Source: Thalassobius sp047123305 (GTDB taxonomy: Bacteria > Pseudomonadota > Alphaproteobacteria > Rhodobacterales > Rhodobacteraceae). From it: a stretch of DNA of 64,000 bases. Below the pieces are notes generated by a model. The model did no database searches and was not told the DNA's origin. It saw only the letters and a program-made list of their open reading frames with translations. Made by a program: the position numbers and the translations under genes. The stretch is taken from assembly GCF_047123305.1 (NCBI RefSeq), contig NZ_CP138918.1, positions 3,906,001 to 3,970,000 of the forward strand, given 5' to 3'. Below, one piece after another: positions 62,089-64,000 of the stretch (position 1 is its first letter; the number at the start of each line of letters is the position of its first letter).

Positions 62089-62663
62089 TTGGCGGCTCCG
62101 TCCTGCGTATCATTCGTTGCGGGGGTCTGATGTTCGGCTTCGTTCAGATCGTCGACGACCATCTCTAGCTCTGTCTTGGGGGGGCCTTGGCGCAGGACCG
62201 TTACGAACATCAGCGCGTATCGAACGATGATGGCCAACATGAACACCGCATAGATAGAGAAGACATCGCGCAGTGGGATTTTGTTTCCTGAGAACGGGTT
62301 ACGCACCGTTGACGTTTTACGGATCTTCATCCAGTCGATGTAATCCCAGGTCGGCAGATAGGTGTAGATCATTCCGACGATGATCGCAGCCGCCCCGACC
62401 AGTGACATGATTTGCCGCGCGCGACGTGGTGAGGAAAGATAGATGATATCGAACTTCACATGGTCCTGTTCGCGGACAACAAAGGCACAGCTGAAGAAGA
62501 TCACCCAGACCCAGAGGATACCGATCAACTCAAGCGTCCAGCCAGCGGGAGTGAAAAAGTACCTTAGAACAATCTGCAACAGAAAGGTCAGGAAGATTGC
62601 CGCCAGTAACCCGCCGGCAATCGCTTCGGTAATGCGGGAGAACCACTTGAGTATTGTCTGCAT
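62085..62663 (-). CDS. TRAP transporter small permease DctQ
   Basis: A 192-residue protein with four membrane helices (about 13-33, 47-66, 85-107, 138-158), the WVIFFSCAFVVREQDHVKFD signature of DctQ, and a charged C-terminal tail. Between the binding protein and DctM genes, as in most TRAP operons. Confidence 0.92.
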   Translation of the reverse strand: MQTILKWFSRITEAIAGGLLAAIFLTFLLQIVLRYFFTPAGWTLELIGILWVWVIFFSCAFVVREQDHVKFDIIYLSSPRRARQIMSLVGAAAIIVGMIYTYLPTWDYIDWMKIRKTSTVRNPFSGNKIPLRDVFSIYAVFMLAIIVRYALMFVTVLRQGPPKTELEMVVDDLNEAEHQTPATNDTQDGAAK

Positions 62664-62714
62664 CGTCGTTCTCCCTTTTGATTTAGCTCGGAAGGATCCG
62701 ATCAGTTTCCCTGA

Positions 62715-63722
62715 TTAGTTCCCAAGGGCGTTGATCTTGTCCAGAACACCTTCAGGCCAGGTCGCGGCAAACTCGCTGTCGAGATACATCGACTGCACCT
62801 GATTGCGGAAGGCGGCCAGATCGGGCTCATAGATCGTCATCCCCTGATCTTTGAGGAAGGCGACAAGGTTGGATTCCTTCTCCAGCTGCTTCTGACGGCC
62901 GCTTTCAGCCGCTGCATCCGCCGCCTTCTGCACCATCGCCTGCTGGTCAGCGCTCATGCCGTCCCAAACGCCTTTGCCGATCGCGATGTAGTTGAGGTCC
63001 ACCAGGTGCGACGTCAGAACGATCTGGTTCGTCACCTCGTAGAACTTAGCGTCTACGACGGTTGGCAGAGGGTTGTCCTGACCATCAACCGCACCGGTCG
63101 ACAGTGCGGTGTAAACCTCGGAAAATGCCATCGGGGTCGGGGCGGCGCCCAGTGCTTTGCCCAGGAACTGCCATGCGTCGGTCCCCGGCATCCGCAGGTT
63201 TACCCCCGCCAGATCTGCCGGTGTGCTGACCTTCAGGTCATCAGGGCTTTGGCGCAGGTTCACCTGACGACGGCCAAGATACATCACGGACAGCAGCTTT
63301 ACGCCTAGCTCATCTTCGGCCTTGGCTTTGAAGTCATCCATCAGAGGATCATTGAACACCGCAACCTGGTGCGCGGCATCCTGATGGACATATCCGGCCG
63401 TGAAGATCGAAAACTCGGGGAAAAACTGCGCCAGCTCCTGGGCTGAGGTGATCGACATCTCAAGGTTGCCACGCGAAATCGCGTCCAGTTCAGTGCCTTG
63501 CGCAAAGATAGTGCCATTGTAGCTTGGCTCGTAGCTGGCGAATTCAGCGACCATCGGTGCGAAGACTTCTGCCATCGCGACCGAACGCTGATCCGTTTCA
63601 GACCCCGAGGTTGCGAGTCTGAGTTGCAGTTTGTCAGCGAAGCTGGCCCCGGTGCTGCCCGCAACAACCCCTGCAGCAACAAGTGCAGTGACCGCGGCAC
63701 GGCGCGAGAATTTCTTAAACAT
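62715..63722 (-). CDS. TRAP transporter solute-binding protein DctP
   Basis: A 335-residue periplasmic protein with a signal peptide (MFKKFSRRAAVTALVAAGVV, cleavage after FA). The family Arg that binds a carboxylate lies in GVNLRMPGTDAWQFLGKALG, followed by PMAFSEVYTALSTGAVDGQDNPL. So the ligand is probably an acid. GGGAGG is 7 nt before the ATG at 63722. First gene of the long unit that continues to 54158. Confidence 0.93.
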   Translation of the reverse strand: MFKKFSRRAAVTALVAAGVVAGSTGASFADKLQLRLATSGSETDQRSVAMAEVFAPMVAEFASYEPSYNGTIFAQGTELDAISRGNLEMSITSAQELAQFFPEFSIFTAGYVHQDAAHQVAVFNDPLMDDFKAKAEDELGVKLLSVMYLGRRQVNLRQSPDDLKVSTPADLAGVNLRMPGTDAWQFLGKALGAAPTPMAFSEVYTALSTGAVDGQDNPLPTVVDAKFYEVTNQIVLTSHLVDLNYIAIGKGVWDGMSADQQAMVQKAADAAAESGRQKQLEKESNLVAFLKDQGMTIYEPDLAAFRNQVQSMYLDSEFAATWPEGVLDKINALGN

Positions 63723-63801
63723 AGTAGTCCTCCCTTTGAGCGATTTGTGAAAGCTCGTTGATAGATTTGCCTGACTCTCTGATTTTTGCAATATTTTTTA
63801 C

Positions 63802-63818
63802 AAAATATCAGATATTAT
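63802..63818 (-). promoter_or_regulatory. palindromic operator, copy 2
   Basis: AAAATATC-A-GATATTAT differs from the perfect palindrome at 54055-54071 at only the centre base and one arm base. It lies 80 bp upstream of the dctP start and directly after the stop codon of the preceding gene. Confidence 0.6.
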
Positions 63819-64000
63819 TTAAGCTCCCTCATTTTCTTTATGCTTTTCAGTCACCTGCAGGTCTTTGATGTACTGAACCAAACCGGTCTCCCCAGCTTTC
63901 TGGATTGCCTCAATCACCTGGAGTGTGCGCAGCCCTTCACGTCCCGACACCAGAGGAGCAGTTTGCCCGCGGACAACAGAGGTAAAATGAGCCATCTGGT
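63819..64000 (-). CDS. Gfo/Idh/MocA-type oxidoreductase, C-terminal end only
   Basis: A minus-strand frame enters from the window edge and ends at the TAA at 63819-63821, with 59 visible codons. It reads QMAHFTSVVRGQTAPLVSGR then EGLRTLQVIEAIQKAGETG. The PLVSGREGLRTLQVIEAI segment is the typical C-terminal end of Gfo/Idh/MocA dehydrogenases. It would be the third such enzyme in the cluster, upstream of dctP on the same strand. Confidence 0.75.
   Translation of the reverse strand, partial: QMAHFTSVVRGQTAPLVSGREGLRTLQVIEAIQKAGETGLVQYIKDLQVTEKHKENEGA

Noticed and set aside
47103..64000. Standard quinate/shikimate degradation cluster
   Set aside because: No 3-dehydroquinate dehydratase is present, and the QuiC-like barrel lacks its metal ligands, so protocatechuate formation is not supported.

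Overview
The window is a high-GC chromosomal segment of an alphaproteobacterium, almost certainly a member of the Rhodobacteraceae (Roseobacter group). The grounds are the gene content and order of the division/cell-wall (dcw) cluster with a DUF2484 gene, a DUF1127 gene followed by an array of CCUCCUCCC-loop hairpins (the CcsR/cuckoo RNA arrangement known from Rhodobacter), TRAP transport genes and a pyruvate carboxylase. No genus is claimed.

Region 1 (1-21,246, nearly all minus strand) is the dcw cluster. In transcription order it runs mraZ, rsmH, ftsL, ftsI, murE, murF, mraY, murD, ftsW, murG, murC, murB, ddl, ftsQ, ftsA, then a small lipoprotein cut by the window edge where ftsZ is often found. 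It is interrupted by an opposite-strand YhiN-type flavoprotein (between murD and ftsW), an amino-acid permease (between murC and DUF2484) and a 730-bp stretch with a probably decayed small membrane-protein gene (between mraY and murD). About 600 bp upstream of mraZ carry several clusters of TGGG repeats, many about 10 bp apart, resembling MraZ boxes.

Region 2 (22,062-41,251) holds housekeeping and accessory single genes: DEAD-box RNA helicase, DUF4344 protein, Mrp Fe-S carrier, DUF1127 gene plus four two-hairpin small RNAs, DUF1330 protein, LysR regulator, small membrane protein, homocysteine S-methyltransferase-like protein, UvrD-type helicase, diguanylate cyclase with a histidine-rich periplasmic loop, FMN-dependent alpha-hydroxyacid dehydrogenase, pyruvate carboxylase, outer-membrane barrel protein and a MAPEG protein.

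Region 3 (41,361-46,665) has three identical tRNA-Gly(GCC) genes, a tRNA-Thr(TGT) and, just downstream, a P4-type integrase, an unknown coiled-coil protein, two AlpA-like regulators and a second tyrosine recombinase with a CXXC pair. This looks like the left end of a tRNA-integrated island.

Region 4 (47,103-64,000) is a catabolic-type cluster: LacI regulator, phytanoyl-CoA dioxygenase-like protein, Usp, ThDP-dependent enzyme, acylating aldehyde dehydrogenase, TIM-barrel isomerase, two Gfo/Idh/MocA dehydrogenases plus part of a third, a cupin-like unknown, a citryl-CoA-lyase-like protein, a shikimate-dehydrogenase-like protein, a QuiC-like fusion and a TRAP transporter. The QuiC-like protein keeps the dioxygenase metal triad but has lost most dehydroshikimate dehydratase ligands, so this is not an ordinary quinate/shikimate pathway. 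Two units of the cluster share the palindrome AAAATATC-W-GATATTTT. The most interesting parts are this cluster, the small-RNA array and the mraZ upstream repeats.
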